From contig NZ_JASITE010000003.1 of the NCBI RefSeq assembly GCF_030767025.1, forward strand, positions 310,001 to 374,000: DNA of 64,000 nt, read 5' to 3'. Positions 36,778 to 48,215 of this stretch are shown piece by piece. This DNA is from Nocardia sp. CC227C. Lineage in GTDB: Bacteria > Actinomycetota > Actinomycetes > Mycobacteriales > Mycobacteriaceae. Numbering within the stretch: position 1 is the stretch's first letter; each line of letters opens with the position of its first letter. The position numbers and the translations under genes were made by a program. Below the pieces are notes generated by a model that searched no databases, was not told the origin of the DNA, and was given only the letters and a program-made list of their open reading frames with translations.

Positions 36778-37203
36778 CTACCGGACGGTCACGGTGCCCT
36801 TCATCTCCGGATGCAGCGGGCACAGGTAGCGGTAGGTGCCGGGCACGGTGAAGGTGTAGCTCCACTCACCCTTGGTGAGGATCGGGCTGTTGATGCCCAT
36901 GGCGGCGTCGCCGATGCCCTGCACCGAATGCGGTACGCGGTCGGAGAATTTCCAGGTGACGGTGTCGCCCGCCGTGATGGTGATGTCGGCGGGGGAGAAC
37001 CGCATATCCGTGACGGTCACGATTGTGTCGGCGGGCGTCCGCGGCCCGGACGTGGTCGGGGCTGCCGAGTTCGACACGGTGGACGTCGGCGTGCCGTCGG
37101 CGTTCTCGCCGTCCGCGCCGCACCCGGCGGCAACCAGCGCACCCGCCACGGCGAACATGCTGATCAGGACACGCACGGACCTACCTCGGGAACCAGTCGA
37201 CAT
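36778..37203 (-). CDS. Cupredoxin-domain lipoprotein
   Basis: 141 residues from ATG 37203; upstream in-frame codons lack a signal. The signal ends VAAGC, a lipobox, followed by a Thr/Ser/Pro linker and one plastocyanin/azurin-like domain of about 90 residues. The type 1 copper ligands are visible: His in VPHSV, then Cys, His and Met in CPLHPEM. It should be a copper protein anchored on the outer face of the membrane, used in electron transfer or copper handling. It is convergent with glmS, and nnr starts divergently 276 bases away. Partner oxidase or reductase not seen. Confidence 0.9.
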   Translation of the reverse strand: MSTGSRGRSVRVLISMFAVAGALVAAGCGADGENADGTPTSTVSNSAAPTTSGPRTPADTIVTVTDMRFSPADITITAGDTVTWKFSDRVPHSVQGIGDAAMGINSPILTKGEWSYTFTVPGTYRYLCPLHPEMKGTVTVR

Positions 37204-37478
37204 GTCCGCCAGCCTAGACTCCGCCGGTAGCGGACCATTCGCGGCCGCCCCCGGGCCCGCCTCCGTGCGGAGGCGTCGGCCCCGGCGAAGAGACCCCATC
37301 CCGGTGTCTCCGTCTCGGACGCCTGATCGCGGGGAACCGGGTGGCGGCATCGTGCGAATGGTCGACGCCGTGAATTCCCCTCGTGGGTGACCGCCTGTGG
37401 GGTGACGGGCGGTGGCTGCGGGGCGGGCGGATTATCGTGGGGCGGGACGGTGGCTCGAGCGGGGATCGGAGGCGACCT

Positions 37479-38912
37479 GTGCGCGGATATTTCACGGCCG
37501 ACGAGGTGCGGGCGGCGGAGGCGGAGTTGTTCACCCGGGTGCCCGCCGGAATGCCGATGCGGCGTGCCGCGTTCGGGCTCGCCGACGTGGTCGCGGGGGA
37601 ATTGCGGGAGCGGACCGGTGGGGTCGCGGGGCGGACCGTGACACTGCTCGTCGGATCCGGGGACAATGGCGGCGACGCGCTGTGGGCCGGATCCATGCTG
37701 CGGCGACGCGGCGTGGCGGTGCACGCGGTACTGCTGTCTCCGGAAAGGGTGCATCGGGAAGGGCTTGCCGCGCTGCGGCGCACCGGCGGCCGGGTGCGCG
37801 AGGATCTGGGGACGCCGGATCTGGTGGTCGACGGCATCGTCGGCATCTCCGGCAGGGGGTCGCTGCGTCCCCGTGCGGCGGAACTCGTTGCCGCCGTGCA
37901 GGTTCCGATTATCGCCGCGGATCTTCCCAGCGGGGTGGACCCGGACACCGGAGCGGTCTCCGGCCCGGCGGTCCGCGCCGATGTGACGGTGACCTTCGGT
38001 GCGTACAAGCCGGTGCACGCGCTCGCGACCTCCCGGTGTGGCCGAATCGTGCTGGTGCCCATCGGATTACGTTTGCCGAAGCCGAATCTCGCGGCGCTGG
38101 AACCGGAATCGGTGGGAGCGGAGTGGCCGGTGCCCGGGGCGGCCGACGACAAGTACACACAGGGCGTGACCGGTGTCTGCGCGGGCAGCGCGACCTATCC
38201 GGGGGCGGCCGTGCTGTGCACGGGGGCCGCGGTCGCCGCCACCTCGGGCATGGTGCGCTACGCCGGCACCGGAGGCGAGCAGGTGCTCGCGCACTATCCG
38301 GAGGTGATCGCGGCCCCCTCGGTCAAGGAGACCGGGCGGGTGCAGTCCTGGGTGTTCGGTCCCGGTGCGGGCACCGACGCCGCCGCCCGCGACCGGCTCG
38401 CCGAGATCCTCGCCACCGATCTGCCGGTGGTGGTCGACGCCGACGGCCTCACCCTGCTCGCCCAGGACCCGAGCCTGGTCACCGGCCGCACGGCCCCCAC
38501 CGTGCTCACCCCGCACGCGGGAGAATTCGCCCGGCTCACCGGCGCGGACCCGGCGCCCGACCGGGTCGCCGCCGTCCGGGAACTCGCCGATTCCTGGCAG
38601 GTCACCGTCCTGCTCAAGGGCCGCGCCACCCTCGTCGCCACCCCCGGCCGCCCGGTCCTGGTCAACGAGGCGGGCGGTTCCTGGGCGGCCACCGCCGGTT
38701 CCGGCGACGTGCTCTCCGGCATCATCGGCGCACTCCTCGCCGCGGGCCGCGACCCCTCCTGGTCCGCCGCCGCGGCCGCCCGCGCCCATTCCCTCGCCGC
38801 CAACCTCGCCGCCCATGCCCCGGCCACCGCCGGAACCCCCATCTCCGCCTCCCCCCTCCTCGCCCACCTCCGCCCCGCCATCGGCACTCTGCGCGACCTG
38901 GCCGCCCGCTGA
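37479..38912 (+). CDS. nnr: Bifunctional NAD(P)H-hydrate epimerase / ADP-dependent dehydratase
   Basis: 477 residues from GTG 37479, six bases after GGAGG; the open frame begins at 37383 without a ribosome site. It repairs NADHX and NADPHX, hydrated forms of the cofactors. The N-terminal YjeF epimerase domain shows [12 protein letters not shown] and [13 protein letters not shown]. The C-terminal dehydratase shows [22 protein letters not shown] and [20 protein letters not shown]. The M. tuberculosis fused enzyme (Rv3433c) has similar length. It lies between glmS and alr as in mycobacteria. Confidence 0.96.
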   Translation: MRGYFTADEVRAAEAELFTRVPAGMPMRRAAFGLADVVAGELRERTGGVAGRTVTLLVGSGDNGGDALWAGSMLRRRGVAVHAVLLSPERVHREGLAALRRTGGRVREDLGTPDLVVDGIVGISGRGSLRPRAAELVAAVQVPIIAADLPSGVDPDTGAVSGPAVRADVTVTFGAYKPVHALATSRCGRIVLVPIGLRLPKPNLAALEPESVGAEWPVPGAADDKYTQGVTGVCAGSATYPGAAVLCTGAAVAATSGMVRYAGTGGEQVLAHYPEVIAAPSVKETGRVQSWVFGPGAGTDAAARDRLAEILATDLPVVVDADGLTLLAQDPSLVTGRTAPTVLTPHAGEFARLTGADPAPDRVAAVRELADSWQVTVLLKGRATLVATPGRPVLVNEAGGSWAATAGSGDVLSGIIGALLAAGRDPSWSAAAAARAHSLAANLAAHAPATAGTPISASPLLAHLRPAIGTLRDLAAR

Positions 38913-38923
38913 CGCCCGGCCAC

Positions 38924-39065
38924 GGAGATCGGCGCGGCTTCGGGTTGGTGCCCGCGTGCCGCGTGACCCGGTGGTGCCGCCCGGCGACTTCAGGTTTGGG
39001 AGATCGGCGCGGCTTCGGGTTGGTGCCCGCGTGCCGCGAGACTCGGGCGGTACCGCCCGAGTCTC
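38924..39065. repeat. 75-base tandem duplication ending in a perfect palindrome
   Basis: A 40-base block at 38924-38963 recurs identically at 38999-39038, 75 bases on, and the bases after each copy are also related. The second copy runs into a perfect palindrome with 14-base arms (GAGACTCGGGCGGT at 39038-39051, then its complement to 39065). The equivalent stretch after copy one is a degenerate version. The block fills the nnr-alr gap and could terminate nnr transcription; it looks like a repetitive palindromic element. No gene is supported here. Confidence 0.8.
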
Positions 39066-39147
39066 CCGGTGCGAGCAGCGTGCCGACGGACTGACGAGCG
39101 GCGGGTGTGAGCGGAAACGCAGCGGGCGGGATGGCAGGATCGAGGCC

Positions 39148-40290
39148 GTGAGTACGCCCGAACCGCAGGTGGAGACCGTCATCGATCTGGATGCCATCGC
39201 ACACAATGTGCGCATCCTGGCCGAGCGTGCCGGGGACGCCGCCGTCATGGCGGTGGTCAAGGCCGACGGATACAACCACGGCGCGGTCGAGGTGGCGCGC
39301 ACCGCGCTGGCCGCGGGGGCGCGGGAGCTCGGGGTGACCACGGTCGCCGAGGCGGTGACGCTGCGGGAGGCGGGGATCACCGCGCCGATCCTGTGCTGGC
39401 TCAATACCTCCGATACCGATTTCGCGCCCGCGGTGGCCGCCGATATCGAGATCGGGGTGTCGTCGGTGCGGCATCTGGAGGCCGTCGCCGACGCCGCGCG
39501 GCGGGTCGGGAAGACCGCGACGGTCACCCTGAAGGTGGATACGGGGCTCAACCGCAATGGCGTCTCGGTGTCGGAGTACCCCGAGGTACTGCGGCGGCTG
39601 CGGGAACTGGTGGACGCGGAGGTCGTGCGCTTCCGAGCGATATTCTCCCATCTGGCCCTCGCCGATCAACCCGACCACCCGGCCAACGACAGCCAGCGCG
39701 AACGCTTCCTGGAATACATCGCGGCCGCGAAAGAGCAAGGGCTGCAACCGGAACTGGTGCACATCGCCAATGCCGCCGCCACCCTCACCCGGCCCGACCT
39801 CGCCTTCGACATGGTGCGTCCCGGCATCGCCGTCTACGGACTGTCCCCGATTCCCGAACTCGGCGACTTCGGGCTGCGCCCCGCCATGACGTTGCGCGCC
39901 CGCGTCATCCTGGTGAAGAAGGTCGCTGCCGGAGAAGGCGTTTCGTACGGGCACGAATGGATCGCCGACCGCGACACCACCGTCGCGCTCATCCCCGCCG
40001 GCTACGCCGACGGCATCTGGCGACCGCTCGGCGGGCGGTTCGACGTCCTGCTCGGCGGCCGCCGCCGACCCAATATCGGCCGCATCTGCATGGACCAGTT
40101 CGTGGTCGACCTCGGTGACAATGCCGAAGGCGTCCGCGAAGGCGATATCGCGGTGCTCTTCGGCGGCGGCCCCGGCGAACCGCACGCCCAGGAATGGGCG
40201 GACGCGCTCGGCACCATCCACTACGAGGTGGTGTGCTCACCGCGCGGCCGCGTCGCCCGCCGCTACATCGGAGGAACCGCGCATGCATGA
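39148..40290 (+). CDS. alr: Alanine racemase
   Basis: 380 residues from GTG 39148. Alr is a PLP enzyme making D-alanine for peptidoglycan. The PLP lysine lies in [20 protein letters not shown], the catalytic tyrosine in [10 protein letters not shown] and the C-terminal signature in [17 protein letters not shown]. Other landmarks are [10 protein letters not shown] and [12 protein letters not shown]. The N-terminus after GTG ([16 protein letters not shown]) matches the normal beginning of the family. The stop overlaps the tsaE start by eight bases, beginning a tight operon with the t6A genes, as in Rv3423c-Rv3419c. Confidence 0.97.
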   Translation: MSTPEPQVETVIDLDAIAHNVRILAERAGDAAVMAVVKADGYNHGAVEVARTALAAGARELGVTTVAEAVTLREAGITAPILCWLNTSDTDFAPAVAADIEIGVSSVRHLEAVADAARRVGKTATVTLKVDTGLNRNGVSVSEYPEVLRRLRELVDAEVVRFRAIFSHLALADQPDHPANDSQRERFLEYIAAAKEQGLQPELVHIANAAATLTRPDLAFDMVRPGIAVYGLSPIPELGDFGLRPAMTLRARVILVKKVAAGEGVSYGHEWIADRDTTVALIPAGYADGIWRPLGGRFDVLLGGRRRPNIGRICMDQFVVDLGDNAEGVREGDIAVLFGGGPGEPHAQEWADALGTIHYEVVCSPRGRVARRYIGGTAHA

Positions 40291-40732
40291 CGCCCGTGGA
40301 CACCGCACCCTACCCACGGTAAAGGACACCGAGGCGCTGGGGCGCGAACTCGCCGCACAGCTGCACGCCGGAGACCTCGTGGTGCTCGACGGTCCGCTGG
40401 GCGCGGGTAAAACCGCCCTCACCCGCGGCATCGCCGCCGGGCTCGGTGTGCAGGGCCGCGTGAGTTCCCCCACGTTCATCATCGCCCGCCAGCATCGCGC
40501 CGGCGCCGCACCGGGTGCGGTCGGCCTGGTGCACGTGGACGCCTACCGCCTCGGCGGCGACCTCGACGAACTCGATGCCCTCGACCTCGACACCGAACTC
40601 GATGACGCCGTCGTCGTGGTGGAATGGGGTCTCGGTGTGGTCGAGCACCTGGCCGAACGCCACCTGCGCGTGCTGCTGCGCCGCGAACCCGAATCCGACA
40701 CCCGCACCGCCGAATGGGAATGGGTGGGGTAG
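40283..40732 (+). CDS. tsaE: tRNA threonylcarbamoyladenosine synthesis ATPase TsaE
   Basis: 149 residues from ATG 40283, eight bases after GGAGG and inside the 3' end of alr. TsaE is the P-loop ATPase that supports TsaB-TsaD in making t6A37 on ANN-decoding tRNAs. Seen: [19 protein letters not shown] (Walker A), [10 protein letters not shown] (switch), [17 protein letters not shown] and VVVVEWG (Walker B-like Glu-Trp). Length and motif order are standard. The next gene, tsaB, is 189 bases away, separated by a dispersed repeat element. Confidence 0.95.
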   Translation: MHDARGHRTLPTVKDTEALGRELAAQLHAGDLVVLDGPLGAGKTALTRGIAAGLGVQGRVSSPTFIIARQHRAGAAPGAVGLVHVDAYRLGGDLDELDALDLDTELDDAVVVVEWGLGVVEHLAERHLRVLLRREPESDTRTAEWEWVG

Positions 40733-40778
40733 GCACCGGCCCGCGCCCGCAGCAGCAGCTCTGCCACCACTCCGCTGG

Positions 40779-40905
40779 TTCGCGGCGCGTCCCGGTTCTG
40801 GACTGAGTGGAGCGGGGGAGCGAAGCGGAGGAGCGGAGGGAGGGAAGAATCGGGACCTTCAGCGCCGCGAACCCGCCGGAGCGAAGCGGAGGCAATTGAA
40901 CACAG
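40779..40905. repeat. Dispersed hairpin-forming repeat element, copy A
   Basis: The core 40779-40871 starts TTCGCGGCGC-GTCCCGG and ends CGGGAC...GCGCCGCGAA, so its ends can fold back on each other. The inside is purine-rich with GGAGCGAAGCGGAGG-type motifs. A tail (40872-40905) repeats GGAGCGAAGCGGAGG and ends in AACACAG. The same arrangement recurs at 55482-55604 with about nine tenths of positions shared by eye. It lies between tsaE and tsaB, ending 16 bases before the tsaB start. It has no coding capacity of its own. Confidence 0.85.
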
Positions 40906-40921
40906 TACAGTTGGATCAATC

Positions 40922-41629
40922 ATGTTGGTACTGGCTGTCGACACCGCGACTCCCGCCGTCACGGCGGGACTGGTGGAACTGGATCCGGCGGAGGCCGGTA
41001 GCACACCTCGAACAACCACGGTCGCCACTCGGGTGACCGTGGACGCCCGCGCGCACAACGAGGTGCTGACCCCGCAGATCCTCGCCTGCCTCGCCGAATC
41101 CGGGCGGGCCCGCGGCGATATCGGCGCGGTCGTGGTCGGGGTCGGCCCCGGACCGTTCACCGGGCTGCGGGTCGGCATGGCCACCGCCGCCGCGTTCGGG
41201 GACGCGCTCGGCGTACCGGTGCACGGGGTGTGCAGCCTGGACGCCATCGCCGCCGACACCGAGAGCTATCTCGCCGAGGCGCAGGATCCGGTCGAACTGC
41301 TGGTCGTCACCGATGCCCGCCGCCGCGAGGTGTACTGGGCCCGCTACCGCGCCCTGTCGGCGGAGAATCCGCGCGGCCGCGTCACCGGGCCGGAGGTGTG
41401 CAAACCCGCCGACCTGGACACCAGCGGCGCCACCGTGATCGCCGGATCGGCCTCGCATGTGGACTACTTCGATCTGCCGGTGCTACCGGTGGAGACGCCC
41501 TCCCCGGCCGGGCTGGTGCGCTGCGCCGCCCGCGACCTGCTCTCCGGAGCGGCACCGGAACCGCTCACCCCGCTCTACCTGCGTCGGCCCGATGCGGTGG
41601 AACGCAGCTACGCGCAGGTGGGTCGATGA
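40922..41629 (+). CDS. tsaB: tRNA t6A synthesis protein TsaB
   Basis: 235 residues from ATG 40922. TsaB is the inactive ASKHA-fold partner that scaffolds TsaD in t6A synthesis. Seen: LVLAVDTATPAVTAGLV at the start, RAHNEVLTPQI, and VVVGVGPGPFTGLRVGMATA, the family signature. No ribosome-binding site is evident before the ATG; the sequence there is the AT-richer end of the repeat element (TACAGT at 40907-40912), so its expression signals may derive from that element. Stop and rimI start overlap (ATGA). Confidence 0.95.
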   Translation: MLVLAVDTATPAVTAGLVELDPAEAGSTPRTTTVATRVTVDARAHNEVLTPQILACLAESGRARGDIGAVVVGVGPGPFTGLRVGMATAAAFGDALGVPVHGVCSLDAIAADTESYLAEAQDPVELLVVTDARRREVYWARYRALSAENPRGRVTGPEVCKPADLDTSGATVIAGSASHVDYFDLPVLPVETPSPAGLVRCAARDLLSGAAPEPLTPLYLRRPDAVERSYAQVGR

Positions 41630-42123
41630 TCCGCGTCGAACCGATGCGGCCCTCCGATATCCCCCGCTGCGTCGAACTGGAACACCTGCTGTTCCCCGAG
41701 GACGACCCGTGGCACGAGGTGGCCTTCCGCTCCGAGCTCGCCGGACCGCACAACCGCTACATCGTCGCCCGTGACGGCGACGGCCGCATGGTCGGCTACG
41801 CGGGCATCGCCCTGCTCGGCAACCGGGAATACCCGGAGGCCGAGGTGCACACCATCGGCGTCGACCCCGGACAGCAGGGGTTCGGCATCGGCACCGCACT
41901 GCTGGAGGCCCTGCTCGGAGAGGCCGGGCGGCGCGGCGGACCGGTCTTCCTGGAGGTGCGCACCGACAACGCCGCCGCCATCGCGCTGTACGAGAAGCAC
42001 GGTTTCCACATCATCGGCCTGCGCAAGAACTACTACCAGCCCAGTGGCGCGGACGCGTACACCATGCGTCGCCCCGCCATGACCGGCTTCCCGCAGCCGC
42101 AGGACACAGAGGTCTTCTCATGA
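41626..42123 (+). CDS. rimI: Ribosomal-protein-alanine N-acetyltransferase-like GNAT
   Basis: 165 residues from ATG 41626, overlapping tsaB by four bases and tsaD by four bases. It is a GNAT acetyltransferase: [20 protein letters not shown] at the start, [20 protein letters not shown] (acetyl-CoA pyrophosphate loop) and [18 protein letters not shown]. RimI acetylates ribosomal protein S18 in E. coli; the actinobacterial enzyme encoded between tsaB and tsaD may have broader N-terminal targets. Name by context and motif. Confidence 0.93.
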   Translation: MIRVEPMRPSDIPRCVELEHLLFPEDDPWHEVAFRSELAGPHNRYIVARDGDGRMVGYAGIALLGNREYPEAEVHTIGVDPGQQGFGIGTALLEALLGEAGRRGGPVFLEVRTDNAAAIALYEKHGFHIIGLRKNYYQPSGADAYTMRRPAMTGFPQPQDTEVFS

Positions 42124-43151
42124 TCGTGATGGGTATCGAAAGCTCCTGTGACGAAACGGGAGTCGGCATCGTGCGCTGGCTGCCCGACGGGAGCTGCGAA
42201 CTGCTCGCCGACGAGGTGGCCTCCAGTGTCGACCAGCACGCGCGCTTCGGCGGCGTGGTGCCGGAGATCGCGTCACGCGCCCATCTCGAGGCCATCGTGC
42301 CCGCCATGCGCCGGGCGCTGGCGGCCGCCGGTGTGGACCGGCCGGACGCCCTCGCGGTGACCATCGGCCCCGGCCTCGCCGGTGCGCTGCTGGTCGGGGT
42401 CGCGGCCGCGAAAGCCTATGCGGCGGCGTGGGATATCCCCTTCTACGCGCTCAACCACCTCGGCGGGCACGTCGCCGTGGACACCCTCGAGCACGGCCCC
42501 ATGCCGCCGTGCGTGGCGCTGCTCGTCTCCGGCGGGCACACCCACCTGCTGCACGTGACCGACCTGGCCGCGCCCATCGCGGAACTCGGCAGCACCGTCG
42601 ACGACGCCGCCGGGGAGGCATTCGACAAGGTGGCGCGACTGCTCGGCCTCGGCTATCCGGGCGGTCCGGTGCTGGATCGCATTGCGGCGGAAGGTGATCC
42701 GCACGCCATCGGCTTTCCGCGCGGCATGACGGGGCCGCGCGACCCGCGCTACGACTTCTCGTTCTCCGGACTGAAGACCGCCGTCGCGCGCTATGTCGAA
42801 GCGGCGCAACGGGAGAACCGCGAACTGCCGATACCCGATATCGCCGCCTCCTTCCAGGAGGCCGTGGCCGATGTGCTCACCATGAAGGCCGTGCGCGCCG
42901 CCCAGGATGTCGGCGTCGACACCATCGTGCTCGGCGGTGGCGCGACCGCCAACTCCCGCATCCGCTCGCTCGCCGAAGAGCGTTGCACCGCCGCCGGTCT
43001 CACGCTCCGCGTACCCAAGCCGCGATTGTGCACCGACAACGGTGTCATGATCGCCACCCTGGGCGCGCACGTGATCGCCGGCGGCGCGCGGCCCTCCGAG
43101 CTCACCGTGGCCACCGACCCGGGCTTGTCGGTCGCGACCAGCCAACTCTGA
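42120..43151 (+). CDS. tsaD: tRNA N6-adenosine threonylcarbamoyltransferase TsaD
   Basis: 343 residues from ATG 42120. TsaD transfers threonylcarbamoyl from its adenylate to A37 of tRNA. Seen: [15 protein letters not shown], the metal-ligand histidines in [13 protein letters not shown] and [20 protein letters not shown], and [13 protein letters not shown]. The family metal site is complete. It is the last gene of the alr-tsaE-tsaB-rimI-tsaD run and matches Rv3419c in place. An imperfect stem (CTGC/CCAG-TCAT-CTGG/GCAG) lies just after the stop, around 43164. Confidence 0.97.
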   Translation: MIVMGIESSCDETGVGIVRWLPDGSCELLADEVASSVDQHARFGGVVPEIASRAHLEAIVPAMRRALAAAGVDRPDALAVTIGPGLAGALLVGVAAAKAYAAAWDIPFYALNHLGGHVAVDTLEHGPMPPCVALLVSGGHTHLLHVTDLAAPIAELGSTVDDAAGEAFDKVARLLGLGYPGGPVLDRIAAEGDPHAIGFPRGMTGPRDPRYDFSFSGLKTAVARYVEAAQRENRELPIPDIAASFQEAVADVLTMKAVRAAQDVGVDTIVLGGGATANSRIRSLAEERCTAAGLTLRVPKPRLCTDNGVMIATLGAHVIAGGARPSELTVATDPGLSVATSQL

Positions 43152-43259
43152 CGGTCCGCCTGCCCCCAGTCATCTGGGCAGGGGATCTGCTGTCTGGGAG
43201 CGTGATTCCGGCACCGATACCGTGCGACCTACGTGGGTACCGAGGTGTCTGGAGTCGGG

Positions 43260-43397
43260 ATGTGGTTCAAACGTGTGGTGGCCGCCGTGCTGGCGGGTGG
43301 GGCGCTCGCGCTGCCGGGATTGCTGGGGTCGCCGACCGCGCCCGGTGACACACCGGTCGAGCGGGACGCGGTGGTGGAGATTCGGATCGGGCGGTGA
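43260..43397 (+). CDS. Very small probable secreted or membrane peptide
   Basis: A 45-residue open frame from ATG 43260, with GGAG five bases upstream. It begins MWFKRVVAAVLAGGALALPG, a basic N-terminus plus hydrophobic segment like a signal peptide, and ends VERDAVVEIRIGR. If cleaved, the mature peptide is only about 20-25 residues; it may instead stay membrane-anchored. It lies between tsaD and the convergent Hsp70-like gene. No family is known to me. The call rests on the ribosome site, start and signal-like composition. Confidence 0.5.
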   Translation: MWFKRVVAAVLAGGALALPGLLGSPTAPGDTPVERDAVVEIRIGR

Positions 43398-43451
43398 AGC
43401 GGTCGCGTCGGGACCCGGCGACCAGGTGATCGCCGCTGTCGACTGCCGCGT

Positions 43452-44987
43452 TCAGTGACCGGTTTCGAGCGGGGCGTTGACGCTGCCCGCGCCCGCGGAG
43501 CCCGAGTTGGATCGCGGGATTCGCGGCGCGGCGGGCGTGGTGGGGGCCGTCGTGCCCGGGCTCGTGGTGCTCGGGCCGGTCGTGTTCGGGGTCGTCTCGT
43601 TCGGGTCTGGTTCGTCCGTCGGGCTGACGGGGGTGCCGAGGAACGGGCCGAAAATGCGGGGGAGCTCGGCCGGGAAGGGAATCTGCGGTAGACCGGGATC
43701 CGGGCGCAGCGGCGGGGGCGATTGCGCGGGCGTGGTGGGCGTCGGCCGCGGACCGGTGGAGGTGGCGGGGTCGTCGTCCGCATCCGGTGTGGTCGCCGGT
43801 GTGCCCGTGGTGGGCCGGGTGTCGTCGCGGTTCTGGGTCATGGGGGCGGTGCCCGGTGCGGTGGTCGTCGGCGTGGTGGGGTCCAGCTGTTCGCCGCTGG
43901 TGGTGCCGACGGGGGAGTAGTCGCGGTCCTCGGGGACGAGTTCCTTGACGCCGTAGCCGACGACCAGGCCGACCACCACGATCGCCCCGGCCAGCGTGCC
44001 CGCCAGTTTGGTGAAGGTGCCGACCGACGCGTCGGTGCCGCGGCCGATCACGGTGAGCGCCGTCGGCTGCGCCGAATCCGCCACCAGCGCGGCGCCTTTC
44101 GCGATGGCCGCCTCCGGCTCCGGCACGGTGCACACCGGCACGTCGAGCTGGCCTTCGAGCTCCCGCACCACGGCCGGGACATTCGCGCCGCCGCCGATCA
44201 CCGCCACGCACTGCGGGAACTTCGGGGCCCGCGCGAAGACGCCGCGCGCGAACACCGCGAGCTCCCGCAGCAGATCGGCGATGAGTTCGTCGAAATCCTT
44301 GCGGGTGAGCTTGAGCGGCTGCCCGGCCACATGGTCGATGGTCACGGCCTGCGCGATGGCCAGATGCTCCTTGGCGGCCCGGCTGCGGTTGAGCAGCATG
44401 CCGCGATTGGGGCGGGTGCCGCGCCTCGCCAGATGGCAGTCCAGCAGATGCTGGAGGATCAGCTCGTCGATGGCGTTGCCGCTGATGGCGGTGGTGCGCT
44501 CGGAGCGGAGCACGGTGTCGTCGGCCTGATCGGCCACCGTGACCGTCGCCCCGGCCGCGCCGAGATCGATGATGGCGATCGTCTCGTAGCGCTCCAGCAT
44601 GCCGGTGTGCCGCAGATAGGCGAGCGCCGCACCGGATTCCGGGATGAGCCGAACGTCGCGGCGCTGCCGCCCGATGGCCGAGCGAATGGTCTGCGCCTGC
44701 TCTCGGTCGCGGTAGGCCACCGCGATGTCGCCGGGCGGGGTGTGGTCGCCGTGCCGGGTGGCCGAGAGTGCCGAGGAGTGCGTGCCGACGGGATGGACGA
44801 TGTCGCGGGACAGCTGATGCGTGGTCATCAACTCGATCGAGGACGCTACGAGATCGCCGAGATCGGAGTGGGCCGTATCCGCGGTGACGACGCGGTAGTC
44901 GAAGTGCAGCACGCCGTTGGGAGCGGTGGCGACCGTCGCAGAGCACACCACTTCACTCCCGGCCGAGATGCCGAGGGATGTTCGCAT
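43452..44987 (-). CDS. Hsp70-like ATPase-fold membrane protein
   Basis: 511 residues from ATG 44987, with AGGGAGGTG four to five bases before; GTG 44993 is too close to that site. Residues 1-325 follow the Hsp70/actin plan: TSLGISAGSEVVCSATVA at the first phosphate loop (degenerate), YETIAIIDLGAAGATVTVAD at the second, KFPQCVAVIGGGANVPAVV at the adenosine loop and AIAKGAALVA. One membrane helix (FTKLAGTLAGAIVVVGLVVG) follows, then an external Thr/Pro-rich tail of about 150 residues. No substrate-binding domain is present, so it is not a classical chaperone. It is divergent from groES. Related mycobacterial proteins are poorly characterised. Confidence 0.85.
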   Translation of the reverse strand: MRTSLGISAGSEVVCSATVATAPNGVLHFDYRVVTADTAHSDLGDLVASSIELMTTHQLSRDIVHPVGTHSSALSATRHGDHTPPGDIAVAYRDREQAQTIRSAIGRQRRDVRLIPESGAALAYLRHTGMLERYETIAIIDLGAAGATVTVADQADDTVLRSERTTAISGNAIDELILQHLLDCHLARRGTRPNRGMLLNRSRAAKEHLAIAQAVTIDHVAGQPLKLTRKDFDELIADLLRELAVFARGVFARAPKFPQCVAVIGGGANVPAVVRELEGQLDVPVCTVPEPEAAIAKGAALVADSAQPTALTVIGRGTDASVGTFTKLAGTLAGAIVVVGLVVGYGVKELVPEDRDYSPVGTTSGEQLDPTTPTTTAPGTAPMTQNRDDTRPTTGTPATTPDADDDPATSTGPRPTPTTPAQSPPPLRPDPGLPQIPFPAELPRIFGPFLGTPVSPTDEPDPNETTPNTTGPSTTSPGTTAPTTPAAPRIPRSNSGSAGAGSVNAPLETGH

Positions 44988-45437
44988 GTTCACCTCCCTT
45001 CGAGCGGATGGTCCTGGTGTCGCCGACCATCTCGAACGGACTGCGGAGCCGTCGCGTGGATGGCGAGCGACCCCGAGCTACGGATCCGGCGGGTCCGTGT
45101 CCGATGGGGCATCGGAACCAGCCGTCGATCACTTGCGGTCTTGCTCTCGTCTCAGGTTTCTGCGCGTTGCCGCGCAGGGGGTGAAGCACTCTGTAACTCT
45201 CGTCGGAACGCAGGATAGGGGCCGTACCGTGCCCCTCTCGAGGCCGTGCGGTGCCCTTGTCTCGCGACCGTCGTCAATAATGTCACGATCCGTTATCCGA
45301 ACGTTACAGATTTTCGTTTTTCTTTGAAAGACCTCAGATTCCTCGGCCCGTGGCTCGGTGTGTCGCGTTTTCGCTGGGCTGGCGTCCAGTCGGGTTCCCG
45401 GTGTTCGGCGACCGGTAGCAGAGCCCAGCCTTGAGCG

Positions 45438-45464
45438 CTGGCACTCGCGTGTATAGAGTGCTAG
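45438..45464. promoter_or_regulatory. CIRCE operator upstream of groES
   Basis: CTGGCACTC-N9-GAGTGCTAG matches the HrcA-binding CIRCE consensus (TTAGCACTC-N9-GAGTGCTAA) with the nine-base spacer exact. It overlaps a possible promoter (TTGAGC at 45431, TATAGA at 45452), so HrcA binding would block transcription. It is 165 bases before the groES start. The rest of 44988-45629 is the divergent leader region, partly AT-richer around 45290-45330, with no gene seen. Confidence 0.92.
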
Positions 45465-45629
45465 GTGGCACTCGCGCTTGTGCTTCGAGTGTCGGCATTG
45501 ACTACTGAGCAGGGGCTCCGGCACCCGCGACGACGGCGCCGTGCTCGGCGGTCAGCAACGTGACCGAAACCGTGAGTCCGGGGAACCGCCCCGGGCGAAG
45601 AAGAATCCCCTGAAAGTGGAGGGCTCAAC

Positions 45630-47727
<2,098 letters not shown>

Positions 47728-47763
47728 GCGTGACCCGCGTGCGCTGAGCACGCGCTGACGGAT

Positions 47764-47800
47764 CGAGGCCCCCGAGACGGAATCCGTCTCGGGGGCCTCG
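47764..47800. terminator. Strong terminator after groEL1
   Basis: A perfect 17-base stem (CGAGGCCCCCGAGACGG at 47764-47780, complement 47784-47800) with a three-base AAT loop. It separates groEL1 from the convergent rskA-like gene and can serve both directions. There is no T tract. Confidence 0.85.
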
Positions 47801-47902
47801 TCGTCATCGGCCGTGCGGGGTTGTCATCGGCCGTGCGGGCAGCAGCGCGGCCGGAGCACGGAGAGCGAACTGGGCGGGCGACCTGTTTCGCGGGCAGCCG
47901 GA

Positions 47903-48214
47903 TCAGTCGTTGACGGCGTGGTTGTGTCCTTTGCCGTTGCGGTCTGCGGCGCGGGTCAGGGAGATGACTGTCGCGGGGGCCTGGTCGGCGGCGATCGCGT
48001 GCAGGACGCGGTCACGGAGAGCGGCGGGTGGTGCGGTGGCCGAGGCGGCTGCGAACAGCGCCAGGGCTTCGCGTGTCTGCTGCACTTCGAGGGTGAAGTC
48101 CGCGCGCAGCGCCGGGTCGCCGGCATCCAATAGCCGCTGCACTGCGCGCTGATCTTCGTCGCCGATCGATCCGAGCGCGACAGTGTGCGCGAGATCGATC
48201 TGGCTTTCGTTCAT
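47903..48214 (-). CDS. RskA-like anti-sigma factor, soluble N-terminal domain only
   Basis: 103 residues from ATG 48214, one base after the sigK stop. It resembles the N-terminal domain of anti-sigma-K factor RskA (IDLAHTVALGSIGDEDQRAV, FTLEVQQTREALALFAAAS, PPAALRDRVLHAI). RskA proteins normally continue through a membrane helix into an extracytoplasmic sensor, about 230 residues in all. Here the protein stops after the sigma-binding part with a His/Asn tail (GKGHNHAVND) and no helix, and no continuation is visible in the following 100 bases. It should hold SigK in the cytosol, but release by regulated proteolysis at the membrane would not be possible. Confidence 0.82.
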   Translation of the reverse strand: MNESQIDLAHTVALGSIGDEDQRAVQRLLDAGDPALRADFTLEVQQTREALALFAAASATAPPAALRDRVLHAIAADQAPATVISLTRAADRNGKGHNHAVND

Positions 48215-48215
48215 C

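Noticed and set aside
40479..40919. A minus-strand coding frame through the dispersed element
   Set aside because: Similar peptides appear wherever the element occurs; the DNA repeat explains the resemblance.
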